From Stomorhina lunata (lineage: Eukaryota; Arthropoda; Insecta; Diptera; Rhiniidae): a stretch of 64,000 nt of DNA. The translations under genes and the position numbers were made by a program. Below the pieces are notes generated by a model. It made no database searches, had not been told where the DNA came from, and saw nothing but the letters and a program-made list of their open reading frames with translations. This document shows, one piece after another, positions 23,238 through 34,605 of this stretch (its first letter is position 1; each line of letters begins with the position of its first letter). The DNA lies in contig OW121743.1 of assembly GCA_933228675.1 (NCBI GenBank), forward strand, positions 80,597,363-80,661,362. The letters are read 5' to 3'.

Positions 23238-23393
23238 TAGGGTTTGCAGTTCGGTTTTAAACGAAACCGAAACCTCGGTTTTTTATACTTTAATACCGAA
23301 ACCGAAAACCGTAGAAAAAAACGCGGTTTTAGCTATTTATTTTTCAAAATTTTTTGTTGGTATTATTCAGAAATAACATTAGCTTATCATAAA

Positions 23394-23690
23394 TTTGCAC
23401 GTAATTTTCTATTTAATGAAGCGGAAGAATGAAACAAGCAAAAGGTGTTTACAATGGACGAATGGATAGGTATAAGGGGAAGACGGTATGTGAACGTAAA
23501 CATTCATGATTCTCATGGTAAATTTTATAACCTGGGCCGTATTTTAGGAACGTGTAGTTTCAAGCAAACGCAAGGAACCATTAGACAAAGGCTAATGGAG
23601 TTTGGTATTTCACTTAATACAAACATCGTAGCATGTACTATAGATGGAGCAGCAGCCAATATTAAATTTGTATCTGAAAATCAATTTTGA
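23394..23690 (+). pseudogene. hAT transposase fragment, central part
   Basis: The frame 23445-23690 reads FTMDEWIGIRGRRYVNVNIH, then FYNLGRILGTCSF, RLMEFGI and VACTIDGAAANIKF. These match the hAT block with T-D-EWTS..NRRYLNVNIH and the later DGA(A/S)NM.K region, where an acidic catalytic residue lies (DGA). A stop falls just upstream (23430, after NEAEE) and another after SENQF. The N-terminal zinc-finger part and much of the middle are missing, so the product is not functional. Confidence 0.8.
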
Positions 23691-23849
23691 AGACTGCGAG
23701 GATGAAATTTTGACACATTTAAAACCGATTGAACCTAGAGGCTTTAAGAAAAACTGTTCAGTATTTAAAAAATTCGACAGTTCGTTATAATATTTTACAA
23801 ACAAGCATCATAATCGTAAATTAAGTTTACTCTTAGATTTCTGCTTCTA

Positions 23850-24086
23850 AAACAAAGTATTCATGAAAGTTTAGAAATGCTATCGACCTTAGATTTGCTT
23901 CATTCTATCGACTTTGAAATTGTAAATTCTTTAAAATCTTTGCTATTTGTAAAAATTACTATTGAAGCAATTTGTCGCTCGGATGCAAAAATTATTCACG
24001 CTAAAGGGGCTCTGCAGTTTCTCCAAAAGAAACAAGACTTATTTAAGAAATCCCTTATATTTAAAAAATCTGAATTATTTTCCTGA
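23850..24086 (+). pseudogene. hAT transposase fragment, C-terminal part
   Basis: The frame around 23877-24086 reads LSTLDLLHSIDFEIVNSLKS, then IEAICRSDAKIIHAKGALQF. This resembles the hAT pattern in which a helical segment ends in ...IEAICRRDANLLTAE..L.F. It is separated from the upstream fragment by stops and a deletion. The dimerisation region and the last catalytic Glu are absent, consistent with an internally deleted copy. Confidence 0.6.
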
Positions 24087-24225
24087 AGTTATCTAAATTT
24101 TCCTACAAATTTAAACTGAAATAGTTTTATTTAAAAAACCGAAAACCGAACCGAAACCGCCCGGTTTTGGGTGTTTTAAAACCGAAACCGCGGCTTCTCA
24201 TTTTCACGGTTTTTTGCAAGCCCTA

Positions 24226-24233
24226 ACTTAAAC
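24226..24233. repeat. Target-site duplication ACTTAAAC (right copy)
   Basis: The right partner of 23230-23237. Confidence 0.9.
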
Positions 24234-24799
24234 ACTTTTACTCTGCTTTTATTTTTCATTCTTTTTTTGCTTTTTAATATAATAAAAAACTGAAACTCTT
24301 AAACTTTGCTCAAATGCAATAACAACAACAAACAAACAAAAAATAGATAAACAAAGCAAAAACAATGACCGGCTTAAAATTGCGTACATTTTTTCCATAA
24401 CTTTATCAACATTTTTCTTATAATTAGAATAAACTTTTTAACAAAATTTTTACACACACTTTTTTATTAACACTTTTACTATAAATTTATGCAAAAATTT
24501 TTAAATTTTCATTAATATTTTCATATGAAAACAATAAATTTCTTAAGGAATTCATATTTAAGAACCGAACCGTGTGGAAATCGCGCGTAAACTGAAGATT
24601 GGGAGAGCGGAAATTGTAAACGCAATTGTAATAAGAGAATTTAAAAATTTAAACACAAGAGCAATGCGTAAAGAGATTAATTAATTGCAATTTGCTCTGA
24701 TTAAATGGTTAGTAAAATGTAAGTGAAAGGAAAAGGAAACTAATTGAAAAGTTTTAGTGCTTCACAAAATTAATTTTTTGGATTTTGATACTAGTCAGC

Positions 24800-25259
24800 C
24801 ATAGACTACGACTAAAACTAAGACATAGAATAATACATAGACTTAGATATAGACAAAACTAAGACATAGACTAAGACATAGACTAAGACATAGACTAAGA
24901 CATAGACATAGACTAAGATATAGACTAAGACATAGACAAAGACATAGACTAAGATATAGACTAACATATAGACTAAGACTAAGACAAAGACTAGGACATA
25001 GACTAAGACATAGACAACGACATAGACTAATACATAGACTAATACAAAGACAAATATATAGACTAAAACATAGACATAGATATAGAATAAGATTTAGACA
25101 AAGACAAAGACCAATACATAGACAAAAATATAGACTAAGACATGGACTAAGATATAGACTAAGACATAGACTGAGACATAGACTAAGACATAGACTAAGA
25201 CAAAGACTATGACATAGACTAAGGCATAGACTAAGACTAAAACATAGACTAAGACTAGA
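24800..25259. repeat. 12-bp minisatellite, left half (AGACATAGACTA)n
   Basis: Degenerate 12-bp repeats of the AGACATAGACTA type form the inner end of the left arm of the large inverted repeat. Variants include TAGACAAAGACATAG. There is no coding content. Confidence 0.9.
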
Positions 25260-26246
25260 CTGTGTCTTAGTCTCTGTTTTAGTCTATGTCTTAGTCTATG
25301 TCTTGGTCTACATCTAAGTCTATGTCATAGTCTATGTCTTAGTCTATATTTTGGTCTATGTCTTAGTCTTTGGGTTAGTCTATATCTTAATCTTTGTTTT
25401 GGTTTATATCTTAGTCTATGTCTTAGGATATGTCTTAGTCTATGCCTTAGTCTATATCTTAGTCTTTATCTTAGTCTTTGTCATAGTTTATGTAGTAGGA
25501 TTAGTATATATCTAAGTATATATCTTCGTCTATGTCTTAGTCTATGCCTAAGTCTATGTCTTCGTCTATGTTTTAGTCTGTATCTTAGTCTATATCTTAG
25601 TCTATGTCTTAGTCTATATCTTGGTCTATGTCTTAGTCTATGTCTTAGTCTATGTCTTAGTCTATGTCTTAGCCTATGTCTTAGTCTATGTCTTAGTCTA
25701 TGTCTTAGCCTATGTCTTAGGGTATGTCTTAGTCTATGTTTTATTCTATATGTTAGTCTAAGTCTTAGTCTTTGTCTTAGTTTATATCTCAGTCTATGTC
25801 TTAGTCTATATCTTAGTCTATGTATTAGTCTGCGTATTAGTCTATATCTTAGCCTATATCTTAGTCTTTGTCTTAGTCTATGTCTTAGTCTATATCATCG
25901 TCTATATCTTAGTCTATGTCTTAGTCTATATCTAAGTCTTAGTCTATGTCTTTGTGTATATCCTAGTTTTTATCTTAGTCTATATCTAAGTCTTTGTGTT
26001 AGTCTATGTAGTAGTCTTAGTCTATATCTTAGCCTATGTCTTAGTCTATAACTTAGTATACATATATCTTAGACTTTGTCTTAGTCTATGTCTTAGTCTA
26101 TGACTTAGTCTATGTCTTAGTCTATGTCTTAGTCTATGTCTTTGTCTATATCTTAATAAATGTCTTAAACTATGTCTTAGTCTATGTCTTAGTCTATATC
26201 TAAGTCTATGTATTATTCTATGTCTTAGTTTTAGTCGTAGTCTATG
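25260..26246. repeat. 12-bp minisatellite, right half (TAGTCTATGTCT)n
   Basis: This is the reverse-complement version of the left half and about twice as long (987 bp against 460 bp). The strand switch is at ACTAAGACTAGACTGTGTC (about 25248-25266). An Arg/Leu/His-rich minus-strand frame at 26046-26261 is a translation of this repeat, not a gene. Confidence 0.9.
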
Positions 26247-27705
26247 GCTGACTAGTATCAAAATCCAAAAAATTAATTCTGTAAAGCACTAAAACTTTTC
26301 AATTAGTTTCCTTTTCCTTTCACTTACATTTTACTAACCATTTAATCAGAGCAAATTGCAATTAATTAATCTCTTTACGCATTGCTCTTGTGTTTTAATC
26401 TTTAAATTCTCTTATTGCAATTGCATTTACAGTTTCCGCTCTCCCAATCTTCAGTTTACGCGCGATTTCTACACGGTTCGGTTCTTAAATATGAATTCCT
26501 TAAGAAATTTACTGTTTTCATATGAAAATATTGATGGAAATTTAAAACATTTTGCATAAATTTATAGTAAAAGTGTTAATAAAAAAGTGTGTGTAAAATT
26601 TTTTTTAAAAAGCTTATTCTAATTATAAGAAAAATGTTGCTAAAGTTGTAGAAAAAATGTACGCAATTTTAAGCCGGTCATTGTTTTTGCTTTGTTTGTC
26701 TACTTTTTGTTTGTTTGTTGTCGTTATTGCATTTGAGCAAAGTTTAAGAGTTTCAGTTGTTTTTGAATAAAAAGCAAAAAAAAGAATAAAAAATAAAAGC
26801 AGAGTAAAAGAGTTAAAATTAAAGTTTTTTTTCTTTTAATTTAAAAATAAATGAAATAAAATAAATCGATTTGCGTTTATAAAATTGATTGAAAAGTGTT
26901 AAGAAAATCTTGTATTAAACCGAAATAGAAGTTTTTATAAGGTAAGTTTTTAATTTTTTATCAAAAGCTATAGTTAGCAATATGGGGGGTTTCACGTCAA
27001 GTGACCAAACTTTCGAAATCGATGTCTTCCGATTTGGATGAAATTTACACCAGGACAAAGTACAAGTCTTGGTGGAATTTAGCAGAGGCTTTTCTAATTA
27101 AATGTACCTACTTCTAATTTTGTTAACAGTGACTAAATTCACATCTTAACAAAATTTTAGGAAAGTCGTGACCAAATGAATCTGAACCCTAATTCGAATG
27201 TAAAATTGATCGCTAAATCCGAATATGGAGTCAGAAAAGTAGAACAGTTTTCGAGATATAGCAAAATTACTGTTTTTTGCTTTTTCAAAAAAGTTGATGT
27301 CACTTTAATCAAATTATTTGGAACATAGTAAACCGATTTCTTATTTTTTTTTCGTGGAATTCTAAAACAAAAACATATCGAGCCATAACCGCCAAAAGGG
27401 CTTATGTGATATTATCGTTTGTAAAATGTAGTCGAAAAATTACCGAGTTACAGAGCCAAAGTTAAATTAAAGACCAAAGTTAAAATTGTAGAAAATTTTT
27501 TGAGATTTTATTATATTTCTTAAAACCAAGAAATAATAATTTTTCAATTTTTATTACTTGGCACTTTAGTCTATTTATTGTATGAAATTGTTACTTACAA
27601 AATACTTAACTGTCAGTAGGTTTGGTAATTTTGAAATTTATTATTTTTCGGATAGTAAGATCCACAATAACTGAACCTTTAACTCAATTTTTTGGAATGT
27701 GAAAA

Positions 27706-29935
27706 ATTTTCTATAAAAATAAAAAAATATTGAAAACTTTTATAAAAAAAAAGAAAATTTGATAAATTTTCTACAAAAATACGAAATTTTTTAAAAATTT
27801 CCAATAAAAATAAGACATTTTTTAAAAATTTCCTACAAAAATAACAAATTTTTGAAAAAAAATCTTATAAAACTAAGAAATTTTTGAAAAATTTCCTTTA
27901 AAAAAAATAAATTTTATAAAAATTTGCTATACAATAAGAATTTTTTGAATAATTTTCTATAAAATAAGAAATTTTTTTAAAAATTTCCTATAAGAATAAG
28001 AATTTTTTTTTAAATTTTCTTTAAAAATAAGAAGTTTTTTAAAAATTTTCTTTAAAAATAAGAATTTTTCGAAAAATTTCCTATAAAGATAAGACATTTT
28101 TAAGAATTTCTTATTTTTATAGAAAACTTTTTTTATTTTAGAAAAAAAAAATTCGAAATTTTTTTATTTTTTTAGGAAATTTTACAAAAAACTTTTTTAA
28201 AATTTTTTTGTTAAATTTCCTAAAAAACAAAAAAATTTGGAATTTTTTTTTTCTAAAATAAAAAAAAAAAATTTTCTATAAAAATAAGAAATTTTCGAAA
28301 AATTTCTCCTAAAAATAAGATATTTTTGAAAAATTTCTCACAAAAATAAGAAATTTTTGAAAAATTTCTCAGAAAAATAAGAAATTTTTGAAAAATTGTA
28401 TATAAAAATAAGAAATTTTTGAAAAATTGTATATAAAAATAAGAAATTTTTTGAAATATTTAACATAATAAGAAATTTTTTAAAATTTCCTTTAAAAATA
28501 AGAAATTTTTAAAAAATTGTATATAAAAAAAAGAAATTTTGAAAAAAATTCTTATAAAAATATGACGTTTCTAAAAATTTCCTATTAAAATAAGAGATTT
28601 TAAAAAATTTCCTATAAAAATAAGAATTTTTAAAAAATTGTTTATAAAAAATCCTATAGAAATAAGAAGTTTCTAAAAATTTCCTATAAAAGTAAGAAAA
28701 TTTTAAAAAAATTTTTATAAAAAAAAAAAAAAAATTTTTAAAAAATTGCTATAAAAATAAGAAGTTTCTAAAAATTTCCTATCAAAATAAATATTTTGAA
28801 AAATTTCTTGTAAAAATAGGAAATTTTTGAAAAATTTCTTTTAGAAATAAGTAATTTATGAAAAATTTTCTATAAAAAAGGAGATTTTTGGAAAATTTCT
28901 TTAAATATTAGATATTTTTGAAAAAATTCCTATAGAAATAATAAATTTTTTAAAAATTTCCTTTAAAAATAAGAAAATTTTTCAAAATATACTAAAAAAT
29001 ATGAAATATTTGAAAAATTTTCTAAAAAATAAAAAAAAATTTTAAAACCTTCTTTAAAAATAAGAAATTTTTTAAAAATTTCCTATAAAAATAAGAAATT
29101 TTTTTTAAAATTTCCTATAAAAATAAAAGTTTTTGAAAAAATTCCTATAAAAATAAGAAATTTTTGAAAAATTTCCTATAAAGATAAGAAATTTTTTTAA
29201 AAATTTCCAATAAAAATAAGAAATTTTTAAAAAATTTCCTATAAAAATAAAAAAGTTTTGAAAAATTTATTAAAAAATAAGAAATTTTTTAAAAATTTCT
29301 TATAAAAATAGGAAATTTTTTTAAAAATTTCTTATAAAAATAGGAAATTTTTGGAAAATTTCTTTTAAAAATAAGAAAATTTTAAAAAGTTTTTTATAAA
29401 AAAATACATTTTTGAAAAATTTCTTTAAAAATTAGTAATTTTTGAAAAATTTCCTATAAAAATAAGAAATTTTTAAAAAATTTCCTATAAAGATAAGAAA
29501 TTTTTGAAAAATTTCCTATAAAAAATAAGAAATTTTTCAAAAATTTCTTAAAAAATAAGAAATTTTTGAAAAATTTTCTTTAAAAATAAGAAATTTTTTA
29601 AAAATTTCTTATAAAAATAGGAAATTTTTGAAAAATTTCTTTTAAAAAAAGAAATTTTTAAAAAATTTTCTATAAAAAAAGACATTTTTGAAAAATTTCT
29701 GTAAAAATTAGTAATTTTTGAAAAATTTCCTATAAAAATAAGAAATTTTTAAAAAATTTCCCATAAAAATAAGAAATTTCAAAAATTTCTTATAAAAATA
29801 AGAAATTTTTGAAATATTTCTCCTAAAAAATAAGAAATTTTTGAAAATTTTCTATGAAATTAAGAAATCTTTTAAAAATTTCCAATAAAAATAGGAAGTT
29901 TTTGAAAAATTTTATATGAAATATGATATTTTACT
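27706..29935. repeat. Degenerate 31-bp AT minisatellite, array 1
   Basis: Repeats are of the type GAAATTTTTGAAAAATTTCC followed by TATAAAAATAA. Units vary in length and sequence, so this array looks older than the other two. A short block around 28103-28250 is in opposite orientation (TTTCTTATTTTTATAGG). No gene is present. Confidence 0.9.
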
Positions 29936-29937
29936 AA

Positions 29938-29995
29938 GAAATAGACTAAGACATGTCCTAAGACATAGACTAAAACATAGACTAAGATATATGTT
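29938..29995. repeat. Remnant of the 12-bp AGACATAGACTA minisatellite
   Basis: Four or five units of AGACTAAGACATAGACTA type follow directly after array 1, about 3.7 kb from the main 12-bp array. Confidence 0.75.
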
Positions 29996-31967
29996 TAGAA
30001 GGTCCTCGCATATTTGAGAAATCATTTGCTAATATTTACAGATATAAAAACAAAATAAAAAAATTCATTTCTTTTAAAAATAATATTGACCTTTTAAAGA
30101 AGATGCTAGCGTTTTATTACTTGGCAAATATTTGTCGAACTCAACACAAGCAAAAATACTGAATAGAATTATATAATAACGAGCAAAGATCTACAAATAT
30201 AAACAGTCATTGTGTTCCACATACGAGGGCCTTTCAATAGTATTTTAAATATTACCAAAAGATATCTAGAATTTGTTAGTTTTAAAGAAAAAATTAAGAG
30301 CCTTTTCATAACGCCTCTGCAAATGGCTAGAAAAAGAGTTTGAATTCATTTATTTTCGATATTATAGAAAACAAAAGCAAACAAACTTTTCCACTTGATG
30401 TTTTTGGCTCATTGAGCTCTTTTTATGCAAAAATTTATTGAAAACTTAGACAAATATTAGATGAAAATGGCAATGGCACTATGACACAGTTACAAAGATA
30501 TTATTGCTAAAAATATTTGTCCATTCAAATGGATTTATCCTAAGTATTTGTTTTTGCTCGTTTTTACTGCAAAACAAACACTGGCACTGATCTCCTTACT
30601 TTGGTATGTGAATGTGTAAGTGTATTTGTATGTCCTTTTATAATGGCGATAATATTTCCGTTATGGTTAAAAATTCATATTATGCTCTTTTCCTTACGGA
30701 TTTTTGTGTTTTTCTTATTTTTTGTTGGTTGAAGATTTGAAAGAAGTTATTTAAAATAATGCATTCTATTATTCTTTGTATTAGTCTATGTTATCTTAGC
30801 CTCTGAGATAGTTATTAATTAAGTGATTTGACTCCTTTAAACTCCCACTAAGTCGCTTAGATGTGCTTCTTTATTTGTTTAAATATTTTTATTGCATTTT
30901 TTTTAAATACCAAAAAATTTGGGTTATTTGGTCACACATGTAAAAATATTATTCCCCCTAATGCTTTTCGATGTGTTTGCCAATTTTATAAAAATTCATT
31001 CTTCAGGGCAAATAACGAAAGAAAAATGCATTTCAATAAAGTATATCTTTTTCATTTTGAAAACGTTTATTTTGGTCTAAAATAAAACTTAAATTTAGAA
31101 TTGGAAACTGTCAGTTTTTCAAGATTTTTATTAGTTACTGATGATATTTTCTACTAATTTTTTTTTTTATTTGAGAAACATTGACAAAATTGAAAATTTA
31201 TATGAGCCAAACACAAACAAAAGTGAGGGATATTTAATGCTAAATTTGAGTTAGAGTTGACATCATCTGCATTATGTAAGTAAATATTTAGTTGAGGAAT
31301 GAAAGAGAATTTCTGATTTGTTTAAATTGAAAAACTGGATAATAATATTTGAATAATATGTGATTAAGTCTATAATTATCATTTCAAGTCATTTTGTTCT
31401 ATTTACAAAAATAAAACAATATAATATAAACATGTTCGACTTTTTACATAAGAACAATGAAAAACACATAAACGATCAAAAAACATACATTTCATGAGCA
31501 CGTGTGTGTGCCTTAGCTATCTCTTATTGAATAATCTTCTCCATTAATTGTTTCCGAGTTAAGATAAAAGTGGTATGGAGTTTTCAAAACGACCATATGG
31601 CAAATCAATGTATGGAAGTGCAACAGATTTATTTTACAGAAACTTTGTTATTTACATACATTTACACGTTCAAAAGAATATTTTTTCCAATTTAAGTTTA
31701 GTGTAGAGGAAAATGCGAGGATATACCATCCAAAATGACTTTTAAATATGTGATAACTTTAACACAAATTCGTACCAAAGTCCCTACTCCTACATAAGTT
31801 TTGGTATAATATCTTAGTTTCTTCTTAGACTACGGTAAGATAACATAAATTCTATTTATGTTTGTATTGACGTTTTTGAACTAAATTCAATACAAATGTA
31901 AAAAATTTGTATATTTTTTTAAATATGTATGTCTTTGTATGTGTTTATATGTTTATACATTTCAAAA
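29996..31967. other. AT-rich non-coding stretch with a dispersed repeat at 31450-31660
   Basis: No gene was recognised. The segment 31450-31625 is similar to 18692-18850 plus 19642-19660 and represents an unoccupied version of the site into which the 791-bp MITE inserted (CAATGTATGGAAGTGCAACA). A 74-codon plus-strand frame at 30861-31085 has no recognisable domain. Confidence 0.5.
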
Positions 31968-32096
31968 ATGCCAAAAATATCTCTGCTGACCCTTTTTGTC
32001 CTAATGGCGACAACAATCCTCTTGACCGGATGTAATCTTTATAGATACTATAGACTAAGTACTCGTACTCACATTTTAAATACAAAAAATAAATAA
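31968..32096 (+). CDS. Candidate small ORF (42 codons) with signal-peptide-like N-terminus
   Basis: The ATG at 31968 is preceded by TTTCAAAA, close to the insect start context (C/A)AA(A/C)ATG. The predicted peptide starts MPKISLLTLFVLMATT, continues ILLTGCNLYRYYR and ends with TAA at 32094-32096. The first 22 residues have a basic n-region, a hydrophobic core of about 17 residues and a small residue (G) before Cys, which would suit a signal peptide or membrane anchor. About 31985-32030 is close to balanced in GC, unlike the very AT-rich flanks. It could be a complete small peptide or the first coding exon of a secreted protein with the rest beyond the 28-bp array. No family was recognised, and a chance ORF cannot be excluded. 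Confidence 0.3.
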   Translation: MPKISLLTLFVLMATTILLTGCNLYRYYRLSTRTHILNTKNK

Positions 32097-32225
32097 AAAA
32101 AAAAACAATGTAATATTCCCACAAAATTTGGCAGTCAGATAAATATTACACAATATCAAGCTGATATTTATAGAAAATGCGTAAAATTATAGTAAAACCA
32201 ACTTAAAAGGCAATTTTTTTCGAAT

Positions 32226-34605
32226 GTCATAAAAATTTTACTAATTACAAATTTTAATCAAAATTTGACTAAATATATAGTTTGGTCAAAGTTTTACTAA
32301 AGAAAAATGTTGATCAAAATTTTACTGGACAAAAATTTTGATCAAAATCGTGCTAAAGACAAATTTTGATCAAAATTTTCATTAAAAAAAAAATTTCATT
32401 AAAAATTTTAATAAAGACAAATTTTGATCAAAATTTTACTAAAGAAAAATTTTGATCAAAATGTTACTAAAGACAAATTTTGATCAAAATTTTATTAAAG
32501 ACAAATTTTGATCAAAATTTTACTAAAGAAAAATTTTGATAAAAATTTTACTAAAGAAAAATTTTGATCAAAATTTTACTAAAGAAAAATTTTGATCAAA
32601 ATTTTTCTTTAGTAAAATTTTGATCAAAATTTTACTAAAGAAAAATTTTGATCAAAATTTTACTAAAGAAAAATTTTGATCAAAATTTTACTAAAGAATA
32701 ATTTAGATCAAAATTTTACTAAAGAAAAATTTTGATCAAAATTTTACTAAAGAAAAATTTTGATCAAAATTTTACTAAAGAAAATTTTTAATCAAAATTT
32801 TACTAAAGAAAAATTTTGATCAAAATTTTACTAAAGAAAAATTTTGATCAAAATTTTACTAAAGAAAAATTTTGATCAAAATTTTACTAAAGAAAAATTT
32901 TGATCAAAATTTTACTAAAGACAAATTTTGATAAAAATTTTACAAAAGACAAATTTTGATAAAAATTTTACAAAAGAAAAATTTTCATCAAAATTTTACT
33001 AAAGACAAATTTTGATCAAAATTTTACTAAAGACAAATTTTGATCAAAATTTTACTAAAGACAAATTTTGATCAAAATTTTACTAAAGACAAATTTTGAT
33101 CAAAATTTTACTAAAGACAAATTTTGATCAAAATTTTACTAAAGACAAATTTTGATCAAAATTTTACTAAAGACAAATTTTGATCAAAATTTTACTAAAG
33201 ACAAATTTTGATCAAAATTTTACTAAAGACAAATTTTGATCAAAATTTTACTAAAGACAAATTTTGATCAAAATTTTACTAAAGACAAATTTTGATCAAA
33301 ATTTTACTAAAGACAAATTTTGATCAAAATTTTACTAAAGAAAAATTTTGATCAAAATTTTACTAAAGAAAAATTTTGATCAAAATTTTACTAAAGAAAA
33401 ATTTTGATCAAAATTTTACTAAAGAAAAATTTTGATCAAAATTTTACTAAAGAAAAATTTTGATCAAAATTTTACTAAAGAAAAATTTTGATCAAAATTT
33501 TACTAAAGAAAAATTTTGATCAAAATTTTACTAAAGAAAAATTTTGATCAAAATTTTACTAAAGAAAAATTTTGATCAAAATTTTACTAAAGAAAAATTT
33601 TGATCAAAATTTTACTAAAGAAAAATTTTGATCAAAATTTTACTAAGGAAAAATTTTGATCAAAATTTTACTAAAGAAAAATTTTGATCAAAATTTTACT
33701 AAAGAAAAATTTTGATCAAAATTTTACTAAAGACAAATTTTGATCAAAATTTTACTAAAGAAAAATTTTGATCAAAATTTTACTAAAGACAAATTTTGAT
33801 CAAAATTTTACTAAAGACAAATTTTGATCAAAATTTTACTAAAGACAAATTTTGATCAAAATTTTACTAAAGACAAATTTTGATCAAAATTTTACTAAAG
33901 ACAAATTTTGATCAAAATTTTACTAAAGACAAATTTTGATCAAAATTTTACTAAAGACAAATTTTGATCAAAATTTTACTAAAGACAAATTTTGATCAAA
34001 ATTTTACTAAAGACAAATTTTGATCAAAATTTTACTAAAGACAAATTTTGATCAAAATTTTACTAAAGACAAATTTTGATCAAAATTTTACTAAAGACAA
34101 ATTTTGATCAAAATTTTACTAAAGACAAATTTTGATCAAAATTTTACTAAAGACAAATTTTGATCAAAATTTTACTAAAGACAAATTTTGATCAAAATTT
34201 TACTAAAGACAAATTTTGATCAAAATTTTACTAAAGACAAATTTTGATCAAAATTTTACTAAAGAAAAATTTTGATCAAAATTTTACTAAAGAAAAATTT
34301 TGATCAAAATTTTACTAAAGAAAAATTTTGATCAAAATTTTACTAAAGAAAAATTTTGATCAAAATTTTACTAAAGAAAAATTTTGATCAAAATTTTACT
34401 AAAGACGAATTTTGATCAAAATTTTACGAAAGAAAAATTTTGATCAAAATTTTACTAAAGAAAAATTTTGATCAAAATTTTACTAAAGACGAATTTTGAT
34501 CAAAATTTTACGAAAGGCAAGCTTTGATCAAAATTTTACTAAAGACAAATTGTGATAAAATTTTTACTAGAGCCAGATTTTTATCAAAATTTTACTTAAG
34601 GCAAA
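32226..34605. repeat. 28-bp minisatellite with palindromic GATC core (about 85 units)
   Basis: The unit is ATTTTACTAAAGAC plus AAATTTTGATCAAA, exactly 28 bp over most of the array. The core AAAATTTTGATCAAAATTTT is a perfect 20-bp palindrome in the AAAGAA variant. Two subtypes (AAAGAC and AAAGAA) alternate in blocks: mostly GAA to about 32910, GAC about 32918-33315, GAA about 33335-33720, GAC about 33785-34255, GAA from about 34260. Both edges are degenerate. There is no coding potential. Confidence 0.97.
32578..32636. repeat. Local strand switch inside the 28-bp array
   Basis: One unit is inverted. It gives a perfect 36-bp palindrome centred on GATC at 32594-32597, overlapping a second 26-bp palindrome (32611-32636). 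On both sides the array continues in the usual orientation. Confidence 0.9.

Larger units (their letters stand above)
23238..24225 (+). mobile_element. Non-autonomous hAT element, 988 bp
   Basis: The ends TAGGGTTTGCA (23238-23248) and TGCAAGCCCTA (24215-24225) form a short terminal inverted repeat with one mismatch. ACTTAAAC is duplicated exactly on both sides (23230-23237, 24226-24233), the 8-bp size expected of hAT. Subterminal regions on both sides are rich in ACCGAAACCG and its inverse CGGTTTT. Broken hAT transposase pieces lie inside. The matching point in the other arm of the large inverted repeat (about 26808-26824) has no insertion, giving an empty-site comparison. Confidence 0.92.
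22605..27525. mobile_element. Large inverted repeat (about 4.9 kb) with a minisatellite centre, foldback-like
   Basis: The left arm (about 22605-25259) and right arm (about 25260-27525) are reverse complements with moderate divergence. Examples: GGGGGGTTTCACGTCAAGTG on the right (about 26983) against CACTTGACGTGAAACCCCCC-type sequence on the left (about 23045); AGTCAGCCATAGACTACGAC at 24794 against its inverse near 26231. Excluding a 996-bp hAT insertion (with duplication) in the left arm and the central arrays, each arm is about 1.2 kb. There is no unique spacer at the centre, where complementary 12-bp minisatellites meet near 25260. No transposase frame was found; foldback elements have this architecture, but an inverted duplication is equally possible. 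A 67-codon frame at 26356-26559 and the 71-codon frame at 26046-26261 only reflect arm or minisatellite sequence. Confidence 0.85.

Noticed and set aside
26046..26261. 71-codon Arg/Leu/His-rich minus-strand ORF
   Set aside because: It is a translation of the 12-bp minisatellite, not a basic protein gene.
30861..31085. 74-codon plus-strand ORF with several Cys/Phe residues
   Set aside because: No domain, no supportive start context and AT-driven composition.
32226..34605. CRISPR-like array
   Set aside because: The 28-bp units are contiguous with no unique spacers, the DNA is eukaryotic, and no cas genes are present.
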